The notes beneath the pieces are model-generated. The model saw nothing but the letters and a program-made list of their open reading frames with translations. It had not been told where the DNA came from and ran no database searches. DNA of 64,000 nucleotides from Blastobasis lacticolella (taxonomy: Eukaryota > Arthropoda > Insecta > Lepidoptera > Blastobasidae), in assembly GCA_905147135.1 (NCBI GenBank), contig LR990060.1, positions 14,152,001 through 14,216,000 of the forward strand. The letters are read 5' to 3'. Both the position numbers and the translations under genes were made by a program. Shown here one piece after another: positions 10,665 to 23,200 of this stretch. Every line of letters begins with the position of its first letter. Position 1 is the first letter of the stretch.

Positions 10665-12187
10665 AGGCGATACAGGCGCGTGAGAATAGGAGACAACTCG
10701 GGGGCACAACTACGCAGGACTATTGCTGGTATACCATCTGGTCCACTAGCCTTGTTCACGTCTAGACTCCGCAGGATTTTTAAAATCCCTTTCTGATGTA
10801 TACGCACCTCTGCCATAGTGCAGTCAGCGCGGGGTGAGATAGGTGGAGTTTTACCTGCAGTATACAAACGTGAATTCGCCGCGAATTGAGAAGCAAGTCA
10901 ATTTGCTTTCTCTTCCGCAGCATGCGCCAGTGTCCCATCCGGTTTCAGCAATGGTAGTAACGAAGATTGACTAAAGTTGGATTCGACCGCTTTTGCCAAA
11001 GACCAAAACGCCTTACTCCCAGGAGGGTAAGAGGCAAGTTTGATGCCAATCCGACTTATGTGGTCGAATCTAGCCCTGCGTAGCGTCCTTTTGCAAGACT
11101 TGGCGGCGAGGTTAAAGGCTTTCTTCAGTTTGCGAGTATCCGGAGACATATGCGCTCGAGCCTCAGCCCAGACAGAGTATGCCGCTTGCTTCAGCGCTTC
11201 AGCGCGACTGCAGTCAGCACTAAACCATGGACGAGACTTGCCATTCATCGCTACGTCAGAATATGGAATAAAGTATTCCATTCCCTGCCGTATAACTTTT
11301 CCCCGCGGTAATGGCTTCAGCACAACTCGACGGATCGCCCGAAGAGAAGCATGCCTTCCGCCAAGGATAGGACGAAAAAAAGTGACGCATCTCATCCCAA
11401 TCTGCTGATTTGTATCGCCACACCCGTCGGGGGTTGCATGGGCTTTGCTCGGGTGGGGAATAGACGGATACAGATTTCACCAGACAGGCGTCGAATGTAC
11501 CCAGCGGTACGGAAACCGATACTGAGTGCCTGTCCGGATCAGTTGTCAGCAGAAGGTCTAAGCAATTGGCGGAATGGGAGTCGACATCCGGTACCCTCGT
11601 GGCGCAGTTTACTAGCTGGGTGAGATCTAGCGACAGAGCTAGTTTACGCGCCTCTCTCCCAGCATAATTGGTCACCTGGTATGGGAAAAGCCAGTCTTGG
11701 TGGTGGGCATTGAAATCCCCCAGAATGACCAGCTGCGCCACGGAGTAACGTTCCTTCGCTTCATCCGCCCCTAAATGAGATGGTCACATAAACGAGTCGT
11801 CTCCTGGTCCCCGCTGTGGGATCGATAAACGCAGGCAAACAGGATTTGCATTTGACCAGTATCCACTAGAAGCCACAAAATGGACAAACCAGCCCCTTCA
11901 AAGCATCTGAGATGCCGAATGCAGATGTCGTCGCGAGCGTACACACAGACTCTGGCACGAGGTACGAACCTGTGCTCGAGAGTATACCCTGGGTAACTGA
12001 GGTACGCCGCTTCAGCCGGACTTCTGATCTGCGTCTCAGTGAGGAACAGCAGCTGCGGCTTTTCAGTCTCGAGGTGGTGGTGGACTGCATTGAGATTTGA
12101 GTGCAGGTCTCGGATGTTAGTGAGGTGCACTTTGAGTGGGAGGGGGGACTTACATATGTTCCATTTCACAAGGTCAGTCAAGACCAT
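10665..12187 (-). pseudogene. Nested LINE: endonuclease and start of RT (Jockey type)
   Basis: Read on the minus strand from 12187: an AP-type endonuclease start (KVHLTNIRDLHSNLNAVHHH; LFLTETQIRSP), then LGDFNAHHQDW at about 11730, a linker with RPWFSADC and ILPLL-type segments, and finally the RT opening (LDVNKASGPDGIPA) near 10760. The reading shifts frame at least three times. RT is cut just after its first block, so this copy lost its 3' part, which is unusual because LINE copies usually lose the 5' part. It lies inside the P-type transposon and is therefore younger than it. Confidence 0.8.
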
Positions 12188-12946
12188 ATAGAAATATTAT
12201 TTTCTAAAATTCGAAGCCATGGTGGATTTTCTGACAATCCTACAGCGCGACAATTCAAGTCAATTTATAAAAAACTTTTGATCCACAATGAACTGTCAGT
12301 AACAAGCGTAGGGACCAACTGCATTCCATTGGAAAACATTGGTATTCTAAATTGTTCTTCAATAGATAAAATTAATAACACTTCTTGTTCCCGTACAACA
12401 ATTGAAGAAACTTACAGTAAGGATGAAGATGACGCGGATGATATAGATTTAGAATCACAACTTAATCTCTCATTATTCGGTGAAAAAGTTGTAGACTACA
12501 TAGCTGGCTACGTTGTGTATTCTATTTCAAAGCAAATTAAATGTGATGCATGCTTAAAGGGTATTTTTGGGGAGTGTGAGGAAAAGAGCTTGATATACTA
12601 CAAAACAAAAGGCTAATTAAAATATGCTTCAAAATATATAATAATGTTGTGTCGACTTTGCGAAAAAATCATAAGACAAAATCTTGATGAAAATAAAAAA
12701 ATTACTAGTACGTGTACCACGACATATATTGTGGCAAAATGTCTACGTCAGGTTATGAATGATAATTTGTTTCCTGATGTGGAACAACATGATGGTGACA
12801 TTTTAGTAAATCATAAAATAGAATTAACTAAAACAGTATTATCAAAGTACGCAAACACTAGGATTGCATATCTTACAAAAAAAAGTGACCCTAAAAAATG
12901 TATACGGCACATTTATACTAAATTGATTCATTTTAAAAATCAATAA
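12147..12946 (+). pseudogene. P-type (THAP9-like) transposase C-terminal region
   Basis: The frame contains SQDHIEILFSKIRSHGGFSD and NPTARQF, characteristic of P/THAP9 transposases, then DYIAGYVVYSISK..CDAC. A single in-frame TAA at 12614 interrupts it, after which the same frame continues to 12946 with LCRLCEKIIRQ and a C-terminal RHIYTKLIHFKNQ. This is the end of the transposase; the catalytic core upstream is missing. One nonsense codon and the deletion make it non-functional. Confidence 0.82.
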
Positions 12947-13114
12947 ATGTTATTTTATTCATTATTTTGGTTGACTAAAGTTTTTTTTTAAATTTTGTTG
13001 TGCTATTTGTCATTCAATTGGGTACTTTCTTCTATTTTTTTTATTGTCCATTTATGAAACTTCTGTGTCCAAATAAATATGATGAACGAAATTGATTTTT
13101 CTTGCGTTTTTTAT

Positions 13115-13350
13115 TATACATACTAGCTTCTGCCTGCGACTTCGTCTGCGTGGACTCAACTTAATGCTTAGCACGTTAACATTTTTCCCTCGGGAACTAC
13201 TTAAGGAATCGGGATTAAAGGTAGCCTATGTTCTTTTCCATGTCAAAGTCTACATCCATGTTAAATTTCACCCAAATCTGTTTAACCGTTTCTGCGTAAT
13301 TGAGTAACAAACGTCCAAATATCCAAACATTTCTAACATACATACAGTAC
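13115..13350 (-). repeat. RTE-derived SINE-like repeat
   Basis: On the minus strand it ends '..gacgaagtcgcaggcagaagctagta', a 3' signature seen again at about 33490-33515 and 40050-40070. Contains 'aaacggttaaacagatttgg' upstream. Inserted in the 3' part of the P-type transposon. Confidence 0.6.
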
Positions 13351-13761
13351 GTGCTGAAAACATTAGTCTCCCTTCTTGGCAGTACGGTTAAATATGTCTG
13401 TTTACTATTTTTTATTAAATTAATATGTATGTATTTTCGAATTTCAACAAATTTATTAATTTTGTAATATCGATAATTATGTCGATACTATTTTTAATTA
13501 TCCATAACCTCCATTTAGAGCGAGTGTATTATTACGTATACGTACACAGATTTTTCTGTGTGATACATATTTGTGTGCAAAAACAAGCTAGTGTGTCAAT
13601 TTTGAAATAATGTGAATTTGTAAAGACAAAAATTATTTTTGTGAATGTGTGATTTTGATTCATAGTGTGATTTACCCTCCCCGCACCAAAATCGGCAGAA
13701 AGTTTTGTTAGAAGATTTGTCCACAAATCTTATCCTTAACTATATGATCTAAGGTCGCTGG

Positions 13762-14152
13762 TCAAGCTTTACATTTCATTAGGGATAACCCGTGAATTCA
13801 ACCAATGTACGGAGCTGAGTTGCAGTGTGTTAGAGCCCTAAGAGCTGTGTCTAACTTTTCTAAGTGTCAATCACAGAGCAGAATAAATCTTTTTGGTGTC
13901 AATTGGTGTCAATCCCAACACTTCGTTTGTCAATCCGTCTACCGTTTTGTTCTAATAAAATGGGTTTCTACTATGGTTTCTAGGCATGGATTTATTATTT
14001 CAGATTATTTAATAATTCTATGGTTCTAGGTTTATGTAGGCATTAGTATTAAATATCTTTGCATGTAGGTATAAGTAATGTGTTATAATCGAAATTCGGT
14101 GTAACAAAATCATTGAGTTTAATATTAAACATTGGTAAATGATTTCTGTACG
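13762..14152 (+). promoter_or_regulatory. Upstream region of the mini-exon gene
   Basis: About 390 bp between the transposon's right target duplication and the ATG at 14153. AT-rich; no clear TATA box or initiator can be singled out. By position it holds the proximal promoter or 5' UTR of the gene starting at 14153, so the P-type transposon sits immediately upstream of it. Assignment is by position only. Confidence 0.3.
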
Positions 14153-14285
14153 ATGATTCTACGATTTTACATATTTATTTATTTCATAAATTTGTATAAT
14201 CTGTTGAGTGTTGTCACTGCTGAGTATGATGAAGAGAATATTGATGAGAAATTCTATGAAAAACGAAGACTTTTACATGAAGACG
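14153..14285 (+). CDS. Exon 1: signal peptide
   Basis: ATG opens a frame with a hydrophobic core ([17 protein letters not shown]) ending in VTA, a plausible cleavage site. The acidic/basic stretch [18 protein letters not shown] follows. A donor (GACG/gtatga) at 14286 ends the exon in phase 1. The first bases of the intron (gtatgat..tgaaataaattaag) recur after the signal-peptide exon region at 48933, linking this gene to a paralogue there. Too short to appear as a long ORF. Confidence 0.6.
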
Positions 14286-17200
14286 GTATGATAACGGTGA
14301 AATAAATTAAGTAGAGATACTGGTACCTATAGTTGTTTCCGCTGTAGGCCCAGAAGGCGATGAATTAACATCGTTGAGTTCAACTTGAGGATGTTAAAAA
14401 CCGGGTGAAGTGGTGTATGAAAAGTAGGATTACAGACCCAGGCAGAAGCCGGAATGGACGCTAAGATGATAATGGTATAGTATTCGAAGTCTATGAGTAT
14501 TGTTTTTGTGTCACGTATGTAAGTAAGATAGCTGATGGAAAGTGGTCACCGCTGCTTATAATCAGTATTACTAATGCGTTGCCCAACTCTGAAACCCTGA
14601 AACACCCTGATAGGTATGAGGCAAATTCCCCTCCACTGCTAAAGCTATATTCTCCAAATTCACTCCTAATGGTGCATAGAAGACCTTACCGTCAGTACGC
14701 AATAATATTTAAAATGGTATTGTTTGGTCGGGTAATCTATGAGGTTGAGATACTTCCTAGTCGGGCGGTTCCTATTCTACCGGTGAAGTATAGAACCATC
14801 CCCTTCCGAATGCCTTTTATGTCATTATATGATACGATTTACGGTAGGACGATGATGATGATGATGATGATGATGATACGATTTACGGTAATAAGGTACC
14901 CGAAGCGCCTCAGTATCACCACAGGTTACAGCTTCTTTCTTCCATTGGACCGCATTCAACATCGGGCGACCCGAATTATCGTCGATGAGAGTTTTACATG
15001 CTGGTTTTATAATCTGGCTTTGCGGAGAGAGATTGCCTCATTATGCATCTTCTACCATCTATATCACATAGGTTCTCTGAGAATTTTTTCGGACTAATAC
15101 CAGCTGCAGAATTTCACAACATACACGCCACCAAGATCTTTTCTATTGCCTAGGCACGCACACAGAAGGACGGTCCATCCGATGGAAAGCGGCCACCATC
15201 GTCCAGGACATCTGCAAGAATGACTTCGGGAGGGAGAACTCAATCCAAAACTTGCACGTGCGTTAAAAAGGCTTTTGATGCTCGAACGATAGTTGGATGC
15301 CAGAAATCTAGATGGGGTGAATGACATCTATCCCAAAGTCGGAGAGGGCGGTGCCAGAACGTTGATTTTTGCACCAATTTAAACACTTTTCCGGAATATT
15401 CCCCGTAGTACAGATGGTAGGGAACACACAAAGAGCCAACGTCTATCCGGAGGCTTACGGGATCTAAACCTTCTGTGAGAAAGAGATCATTGACAAAACA
15501 AATAGCCCGGCGTTGGATGAAATTAATTGGATAGAGTTGGTATTGGGGTGCATCAGCCCACTGGTGGGAGCAGTACTCCATATGGGGAACCTGCGCTTTA
15601 TTCAGCAAAAGTCGATGCCCTGGTGTGAAGCTCTTTTTAACTTTATTAGGCACCCCTAGTATTTTTGTAACCAGAATGGCTCCAAGTAATTCTCAAACAG
15701 TACGGCAAATAGAAGTTGCTCTCGCGTGCGATAAGCGAGAAAAGGCGCGCCATAGATACTGCTATCTCTTTCATCTTAGTATTGACACAAACGTTCTCTT
15801 GCGGTGCGAGCTGTGTCATGAACACACTTGTGATAACTCCGGTGGGCTTCGTTCAATAGGTCGACGCCAAGGATCATGATACTCTTCGAATGGTAAGGGG
15901 AAAGTTCTGAAATGTGGCACTACATCAAATAGGGTTTTTTTCCCCTTCGTAGGATTAAAATGAACGAGGTTACGTCTGTCCACCTCAGGGAGGTCTTGAT
16001 TTCAGACACAAGTTTCGATTTGATTCTGCTTCACAAGGCGTCACCCATGTTGTCGGATGACATAGCAATAAATGCCGCTGATCTGCAACATAATATGCTT
16101 AATATACCGAATGAACAACGAGGGCAACAGCACTGAGCCTTGGGGAACTCCTGCATTTGTAGGCGGAGTATCCAAGCATGACATAAACAACTCGCGACCC
16201 ACTCGCATAACCCTTCATACATTTACACCATTATATAGTTAAAACCATTTTGGTGTATTTTTTTTTTTTATGTCATACGGTAGGCAAACAGGCAAGCGGG
16301 CCACCTGATGGAAAGTGGTCACCACTGCCTATAGACATTAACAACACCAAGAGTATCGCTAATGCGTTGCCCACCTCTATAACACGTTGCTCTGGCAGCA
16401 AAAAGCAAATGCCACTCCACTGCCAAAGCCACGGTTCCCCAAATCCCCACCCCATGGAGCACTGGAAACCTTACTCACCGGCAGAAACACCGTGTATTAT
16501 TATTTTATGTTAAAAACTATATTTATTTAGACTCTGGGGCCTTCGGCAGCGGTGCTGACGATAAAGTGCGAACCCTCAGCCCAGAAGAACTACAAGAGGT
16601 CAAAGGTAAGAATGAAACAATCTCTCTCATATTGGCGATAATATTTATTAATTTATTTAAAACTTCATGCACTGTTACGTACAAAGGCGGACTTAAAGCT
16701 TCATAGCTTTCTCTACCAGTCAACCGGAGAGTTGATAGTATGAGAAATTACCGGTTCGGCGCTTGCCAAGAGGGCCTGAATCCGTCTTGACCATGATCTA
16801 GGATTTGGCAGGTACTTACAGTGCATCGACTGCCGTCTGACCTCCGTGACCCTGTTAAAAGGGGAACCCGACCATTGGATCATGGTTACACATTCAGTCG
16901 CCTGAATTTGCAGGTTTCATCACGATGTTTTCCCTCACCGTAAGAGCTTATACACTGGGGACGTCAACACTGGTAGATCAGGCTCGATAGCTGATTGGTA
17001 CCATGTGATGGTATATTTTATTACATTATATTATTTCCATTTAGATGCTGTGGCGCTCAGCAACATTGCGATCGCTACCACTCCAGATACACATATACTA
17101 ACGATCAGTCCAAATGAACAACTAGAGTTTAAAGGTAAGAAGGGATACAATCTCTCTTATCTTGGCGATAATATCCCGGTTTGGCGCTTGCACACGAGGG

Positions 17201-20200
17201 CCGGAGTCCGTTTTGACCATGATATAGGATTTGTAGTCCCTTCCCTTAACTGAAAAAAGGTTAACTTCCGGAAACCAGCATTACCTTTTAGTATGTTGTT
17301 AAGTATGTTATTCTGAATAAAATACAGCCGGGAGACAATCTCTAAAGTGCCTAGTTCTCCAGCTGTGACCTCGTCAAAATGGCCGCCGCCGCGTTTTGAA
17401 ATTTGCATTTGAAAACGAGTAAATTGCACTTAGAATAATGTGTGGGATATTAAACTACGCAGAATAAAGACTACTACAATATTATCCATAAACACAACCG
17501 TGTTAATATGATGGTTTCAGAGATATTCAAGATTATATTAAAATTTTACAAAAATAATTCCGTTTTTATTTTCTAACAACTTAACTGATAACTTTAGAGC
17601 AAAATATTGGCTAAAAAATAACGGCATATTATTAAGCTATACAAATCTATTTTTATAATCACAATCTTTTAATTAAAAAAGCGAGATATTGTAATTTGTC
17701 TCTAGCAACGGGCACCATTTGATCGCAATACGATTGCTATAATGTGTGAATTGCGTGAATTAATAACTTTAAATGAAAAAGCAATAAGTTTAGGTTATGT
17801 GTATGTGATATAAATGTATTATAAAAATAATCTTGGCGTTAATGTCCCGGTTGTGCTCTCGAGAACGAAGGCCCGGGGTCCCCCTTAACCATGATCCAGG
17901 ATTTGGCAATCAGGTAATTACAGTGGAGCGACTACCATCTGACGTCCGGACCCTGCTACCAGGGGAACCCGTCCAGATTAGATTGAAGTTTATTGGAGTT
18001 ACAAATTCAGTTGCGGGATTCGAACGCGGTACCTCTCGCTTACATGTTGGATACTCAACCACCCGGCTACCGACGCTCATATGTAAAATAAACGTATTGT
18101 TATGTTATATATAATAAATCATATCATTAAGTATACTTTGGATTTATCCTTGCATGCGCAAGAAGTGTTGAGTTTTGTTCGTATTTCACGCACCGACATT
18201 TTGTGCACCACTCTTTGCACTTACAAGACAATTCTTCGGAATTGACGCTAGCATCAGGTAGTGTCTTCCATAACCGTTGTTATTATTTTGCCATTTCCAA
18301 CTGCATAGATCCAGTACTTCAGGGTTTTTATTCAGACAGTGGGTCCAAATTTGTGTCTGGTTTGTCGCTCTTTTTACATGTTAGAGTGCGTCTTGCGTTG
18401 GAGGAATATTCATCCATTGTGTCACTTGTGAACTACAAATTCTTTAATTAACGTGGATTCGTAACTAATTTTACATGGTTTCATCCCACAAGAGTATGCT
18501 TGGATACATACAAGCAAAACTAAAAGCAAACTGCACGATGACGATTGGTACAGGAGCCTCTAGGTTAGGACAATAGTCAAGCGGGATTTGATGAACGCTG
18601 TAACAGGACTCATTACGAACATTGCCTGCCAGCTTCTTGCTGCCTCCGGCCAGCCAATACCCGTCCTAGAGGAGATGTCCGTCACGATGTATGTAGGCAT
18701 ATCAGCGTACATTCAAAAGGTAATCGTGGCTGACATTATGGACAACTGCGTCTTGGGCAAAGACTTCATGAAAAAACATTACTGCAAAATCGATGTCACT
18801 GATGGAATTTTTAGGTATGGTAATGAGGAGATACTTGACAATTCACACTTGGAGAAACCACTGGGAGAATGTATTTTTCCTGAATAAAATTATAGTACCT
18901 ACACGAGCACACGCTCAAGTAAAGGTAAAGTTGCGCTCGGCTAGTAAAAACGAGCCGAATAGATGTGTACTAGTGAAGAATACGCCGCGCGCCCATAAAA
19001 TAACGGCTCAAAAACTACTAACAGCAAGAACCCTTGTCAGTGGAAGCAAAACTGCAGTGGTGAGGGTTGTAAATCTACACGACCACGACGTTTGCTTGGA
19101 TAAAGGCGATGTTGTTGGAAGTTGTGTGGATGACAAAGTGCCAATCAACAGCTACCTCAGATGGGACGAATACTAATAAAAGTTCTGCTGTTATCGAACT
19201 TATTGATGGATGCAAAGGAAACCTAATTTATTCGCATAGCATGATCGCCAAGAGGTCTGCTGCGCTTCGTGGATATCTTCTTTTCCCAAGATGGAAGTCT
19301 TGGAAGGACTTCGCTAGTTCAACACAGGATCGACACTAGAAGCGAAAGATCTATTAGTCAGCGAGCAAGAGTTCACCTGTTGTCTTAGTCAAAAAGAAAG
19401 ATGGCAGTACACGTTTTTGCGTAGACGACCGACGATTAAATGACATTACAAAGAAGGACAGTTATCCATTGCCTCGTATCGATGACACATTGTATACTCT
19501 GAGTGGCATGCACTGGTTCCCAACCTTGGATCTTAAGTCCGGCTATTGGCATCTTAATCCAAAGAATAAGGATGTGACAGCGCTTTCAACAGAAAAAGTA
19601 CAATGACATTTCAACGTTATGCCTTTCGGACTGTGCAACGCACCTGCCACTTTAAAAAGACACATAGAATATGTACAGACAGGATTAATGTAAGATGCCT
19701 GCCTGGTCTATTTGGATGATGTCATTATCATGGGTCGCGAATTTGAGGATCATTTGCGCAATTTGTAACAAGACTTAAGGAAAATAAAGGATGCCGACAC
19801 AACTCAGCGGTCAGTTTATCGTCAACACAGATGCAAGCAACACGGCGATCGGACGAGTGTTGTTACAGAAATAGGGCAACGCAGAAGTCGTGATTGCTTA
19901 CTTCAGTAAGTCATTGTCGAGACCAAAGAGGAACCACTGTGTAACCAGAAGAGAACTTTTGGCTGTGGTAAAGACACAACAACATTTCAACAAGTATCTT
20001 GCCGACAGGCAGTTCGTACTTCGTAATGATCACGCTGTTTTGAAGTGGCTGTTACAATTTAAAAACTCAGAAGAACAGGTTGCCCGATGGATAGAGCAAC
20101 TGCAGGAGTTTGACTATGTCATAGAACACCGCAGCGGAAAGGTTCATGGAAATGCTGATGCTCTATCAAGGAGGCCTTGCTCGGAGGAATGTAAGCACTG

Positions 20201-23200
20201 TGTTAAACATTAATTGAAGGAATTTCAAGTTAGGCTTACAAGGGCAAGCCCTTCACGACCCTGGGAGAATGAAGCTATGAGGGGATTTTAAGGAAATGAT
20301 GAAGATATCTGTCTAATCACCGCAAGGAAGGAACGTGGTGCGGAGAAACCAAGGTAGTCTAAAGTGGCACCGACAAGCGCTATCACTACAGTGTATTGGG
20401 CTCAATGGGACAGCTGTATCCTGCAGAACGGTATACTTTACCGAAATTGGGAAAAGTCTAACGGCCTAACGAGAGTACCACCTTAAGGTAGTTGTTCCAT
20501 CGGAGTTGTTCCATCGGTTAAGGCGCAAGACGTTCTCCAGGAGATACATGATGGTGTAGCAGGTGAACATCTAGGGGTAAAAAGAACACTGACCAAAGTT
20601 CGAGAAAGGTTTACTGGTTTCATTATCGGGAAGACGTGCAGATTTAGTGTTTGTTTCGCTGCGCACAACGGTTGGTACCTAAGCGGGTATGCTGCGGCTG
20701 GGACTGACTGCGCCCAGCTCTCCACCAGCATACCAGCATAAAGCTCCCTTGTAAATTACTTTCTAAAGCCTGATAGGTAATACCTACATATTTATCTTTG
20801 CTAGAAAGTTATCTACTTATTATTTTAGTCGAAAAAAATAGGTACCTACAGTAGCAATCGAAAAAGAAAATCTTATGTTACCATTCTCTAAATCGACATG
20901 ACTTACACGCTAAGACGCTACTATTCTAGGTAAGTATTTATTATGAATTCAAATCGGTGACGAAGACAAATTGAAATATCTCACATGTTTATTATTTGAT
21001 TGCAAATATAAAAATTGTTATGTATAGCCTAATAATGTGTCTTTATTATCGTAGTACATTATTTTGTTCTAAAGGTACCCGTAAAGTTGGGTAAAATTAC
21101 AAACAGATTAACAAGATAGTAAACTATAATTTTCACATAGTTGAATGAGTAAACAATATTGTAGCACATTTTATTCTGCTTTATTTGATATTTCACACAT
21201 ACTTCTAAATGCAATACAGTCTGTTTTAAATGCAAATTTCAGCGGCGTGCGGCGGCGGCTATGTTGATGACGTCACAGCTGGAGAACCAAGCTTTGTAGA
21301 GATTGTCTCCCAGCTGTTTTTTATTGAAAATAACACACCTAACAACATACTAAAAGATGGTGCTGGTTTCCGGAAGTGAACTATCCGGGCCATATTTGAA
21401 GCTAAGGGAATTGGGAAAAAGGGAAAAGCTATTGGCAGATCAAGTACTTACAGTGCATCCATGGTATCAAGGTTACACATTCAGTCGCCTGTATGTGCAG
21501 GTTTTATCACGATGTTTTCCCTCACCGTAAGAGCTCACCCACTGGGGGCGTCAACACTGGTAGATCAGGCTCGATAGCGATTGGTACCATGTGATGGTAT
21601 ATTATATTAAATTATATTATTACATTTTTTAAATCATATTCATTTAGATGCTGTGGCGCTCAGCAACAGTGCGATCGCTACCACTCCAGATACACATATA
21701 CTAACGATCAGTCCAAATAAACAACAAGAGTTTAAAGGTAAGAAGGGATACAATCTCTCTCATCTTGGCGATAATATCCCTTTGGCGCTTGCACACCTGG
21801 GGCGGAGTCCGTCTTGACCATGATCTAGGATTTGACAGATCTAGTACTTACAGTGCATCGACTGCTGTCTGACCTCCGTGACCCTGTTAATAGGGGAACC
21901 CGATCATTGGATCATGGTTACACATTCAGTCGCCTGAATGGTTTTATCACAATGTTTTCCCTCACCGTAAGAGCTCATCCACTGGGGGCGTCAACACTGG
22001 TAGATCAGGCTCTATAGCGATTGGTACCATGTGATGGTATATTATATTAAATTATATTATTTTAGATGCTGTGGCGCTCAGCAATAGTGCGATCGCTACC
22101 ACTATAGATACACATATAAAAGTACTAACGATCAGTCCAAATCAACAACAAGAGTTTAAAGGTAAGAAGGGATACAATCACCGCTTGGTAAGAGGCACAT
22201 TGAATCTTGGATAAACTGGAAAGGTCGAGTTTGATTGAGTGTGCGCTTCGGCCTGCACCTATCCAAATCCAAAACCCCGAGACCTTGCAACTCGAATGAG
22301 GGGCAAAGTCCGATTTCTGAACTAACTTTGCCTCTCACATCAACAGCCCACAACAGAGTTTCTTCACTTTATTATTCACAAATATGTCCTGACGTAAAAT
22401 CTCTTAACTCCAAACTATAAAATATTATCATTGTAAACATAAATCAGGCGTATTTAATATACGTTACATCGTTAGCAAAAATCGGTTAAACAATGGTTTC
22501 TTTACAAACAAGTGTGTTAATAACCTGTTTGAAAAAAGCATTCAAAACATGTATTAAAAAATTTAAAATGTTTAACTAAAATGACTTTATTTTCAGGTAC
22601 TCTGAAAGACATTTTTACGGCAAATAACGTGTTGCTTACGCCGATAACGATGACTGAAACAACACTCCAGGACGAAACAGAGATTGACAGCGATTTGGAA
22701 CTGACAAGCACCGAGGCTGAAACAGAGTTTGACAGCATTATGGAATTGACAAGCAGCGAGAATGAAACACAATCTGACGTCGGTGTGGAACTGACCAGCA
22801 GCATGCCTATACCTATAGCTCGACGTGGTGGTGGTACTAATCCTAAAGTGGAAAAAAGCGATGAAGCATCTTACTATATGGATTTAGCGAATCCGTCTAT
22901 AGACCGTCAAAATCTGCCCATTGAAATAGTACCAACAGACGAGGACGCGACAGTTACATTTACCATTGAAGAGAAAGATTTAGTAGAATACGATGACAAC
23001 GACGATTTGGCCACAGAATTGAGAAGGATACTGCCAGGGAATATGATTAAATACTTGGAAATGAAGGGAGCGTTGAGAACAAATTCTTCTTCTACAACAC
23101 ATAAAATATTTTATGATGACAGTTTTACTGACAAAAATATATGGCGCACCCTTCCAAGAAAACGATTGACAACAGCTCCTTTTTCTTCAACGTATAAATA

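Larger units (their letters stand above)
9787..13753 (+). mobile_element. P-superfamily (THAP-type) DNA transposon, defective
   Basis: Terminal inverted repeats start at each end with cttagatcatatagttaagg and match for at least 26 bp. They are flanked by a perfect 8-bp direct repeat GTCGCTGG at 9779-9786 and 13754-13761, the target duplication length known for P elements. Inside are a THAP-like N-terminal exon (9956) and a P-transposase C-terminal region (12147-12946). A minus-strand LINE fragment sits between them and a SINE-like repeat lies at 13115-13350. Most of the transposase core is missing, so the element cannot make a complete enzyme. About 2.4 kb remain when the LINE is discounted. 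Confidence 0.88.
17238..21410. mobile_element. 4.2-kb terminal-inverted-repeat element inserted in the exon array
   Basis: The left end (17255-17490; cttccggaaaccagcattac ... ccgggagacaatctctaaag) reappears inverted at 21130-21385. The inverted repeats are about 230 bp and imperfect. The insertion splits the SINE-containing intron between exons 3 and 4: the SINE stops at 17232 and resumes after 21410. Superfamily not determined; no transposase recognised. The interior holds a SINE A and an old Gypsy, both nested. The exact outer ends and target duplication are unclear. Confidence 0.7.
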
